Of a stretch of 64,000 nucleotides of DNA, positions 63,801 to 64,000 are shown piece after piece; within the stretch, counting starts at the first letter, position 1; each line of letters starts with the position of its first letter. The position numbers and the translations under genes were made by a program. The notes under the pieces are model-generated. The model did not search any database. It was given only the letters and a program-made list of their open reading frames with translations, and was not told the origin of the DNA. The DNA is from Qipengyuania gaetbuli (GTDB lineage: Bacteria; Pseudomonadota; Alphaproteobacteria; Sphingomonadales; Sphingomonadaceae), in the NCBI RefSeq assembly GCF_009827315.1, contig NZ_WTYF01000004.1, positions 682,001 through 746,000 on the forward strand, written 5' to 3'.

Positions 63801-63832
63801 GTCACGAAGTGGGTGGAAAGCGGTCGTTAGTG
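63801..63832 (+). repeat. Dispersed repeat copy 3 (core GGGTGGAAAGCGG)
   Basis: GTCACGAAGTGGGTGGAAAGCGGTCGTTAGTG: same core with one change. AAAGCGGTCGTT is also seen at the EcfG promoter near 59798-59810. Confidence 0.45.
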
Positions 63833-63909
63833 CGATGAATTGAGGTGCACGATGCTCACCATTTGATTAGAAAAGAAGGCAATCATACCCGTCAGCGCGC
63901 GGAGGTCGA

Positions 63910-64000
63910 ATGCTTAGACACGTCGAGTATCGCACCGGAGATGTATTACTCTACCCAGATCGTCGCGTTCTTGTCGGTCCGTCAGCGGAAGTCTCATTGG
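63910..64000 (+). CDS. Partial gene at the right edge, possibly a winged-helix regulator
   Basis: An ATG at 63910, preceded by GGAGG with short spacing, opens a frame of 30 codons that runs off the window. The beginning MLRHVEYRTGDVLLYPDRRV, followed by LVGPSAEVSL, resembles the start of an OmpR-type winged-helix domain, but too little is present to decide. Strand, start and coding status are all tentative. Confidence 0.4.
   Translation, partial: MLRHVEYRTGDVLLYPDRRVLVGPSAEVSL

Overview
The window is a 64 kb GC-rich chromosomal segment. It most resembles an alphaproteobacterium of the Sphingomonadales, probably Erythrobacteraceae. That placement is inferred from gene content and style: xerD next to aroK-aroB, a propionyl-CoA/methylmalonyl-CoA module, a complete cbb3 oxidase operon, EcfG-type stress promoters (GGAAC-N16-CGTT), an HWE histidine kinase, and many GTG/TTG starts with four-base gene overlaps. 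No database search could be run.

Layout. 0-5 kb: the xerD start, a periplasmic protein and its small membrane partner on the minus strand, then aroK-aroB-cyclase-GNAT on the plus strand. 5-15.4 kb: a long minus-strand run, tlyA, pccB, small membrane protein, mce, scpA, small membrane protein, bioB, a DUF3445 protein, a secreted protein and pccA. Together they carry propionyl-CoA to succinyl-CoA and make the biotin that the carboxylase needs. 15.4-26.7 kb: a lipoprotein, an ilvE gene behind a long structured leader that contains an 18-codon ORF with a perfect 14-base Shine-Dalgarno match, a LysR/pirin/azoreductase group, two transporters, an NAD+ synthase carrying an HTH-like N-terminus, topoisomerase IB and yghU. 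26.7-30.5 kb: tRNA-Gln, a thiolase-like protein, an enoyl-CoA hydratase and moeA.

30.5-42 kb is a low-oxygen respiration block: ompW, a cysteine-free FNR/FixK-like regulator with FNR-type boxes on both sides, ccoNOQP-ccoGHIS, a small exported Cys-containing protein, hemN and mobA. 42-51.4 kb is a sulfur block: a SoeABC-like sulfite dehydrogenase, a BigR/SqrR-like ArsR repressor, a SulP transporter, a DUF442 protein, a split YeeE/YedE transporter and a persulfide dioxygenase-type MBL protein. The inferred flow is persulfide to sulfite to sulfate, followed by export. moeA and mobA supply the molybdenum cofactor.

51.4-64 kb looks accessory. It has lower GC from about 56 kb, two sulfotransferases, DUF3500 and other unknowns, a decayed gene with a nonsense codon and a TA-repeat frameshift, a stress-response patch (PRC-barrel protein and entericidin behind EcfG-type promoters, plus a PAS-PAS-HWE kinase), several tiny membrane proteins and lipoproteins, short 18-bp-period duplications, and copies of a short dispersed repeat. 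No transposase, phage gene, CRISPR array or rRNA operon was seen.
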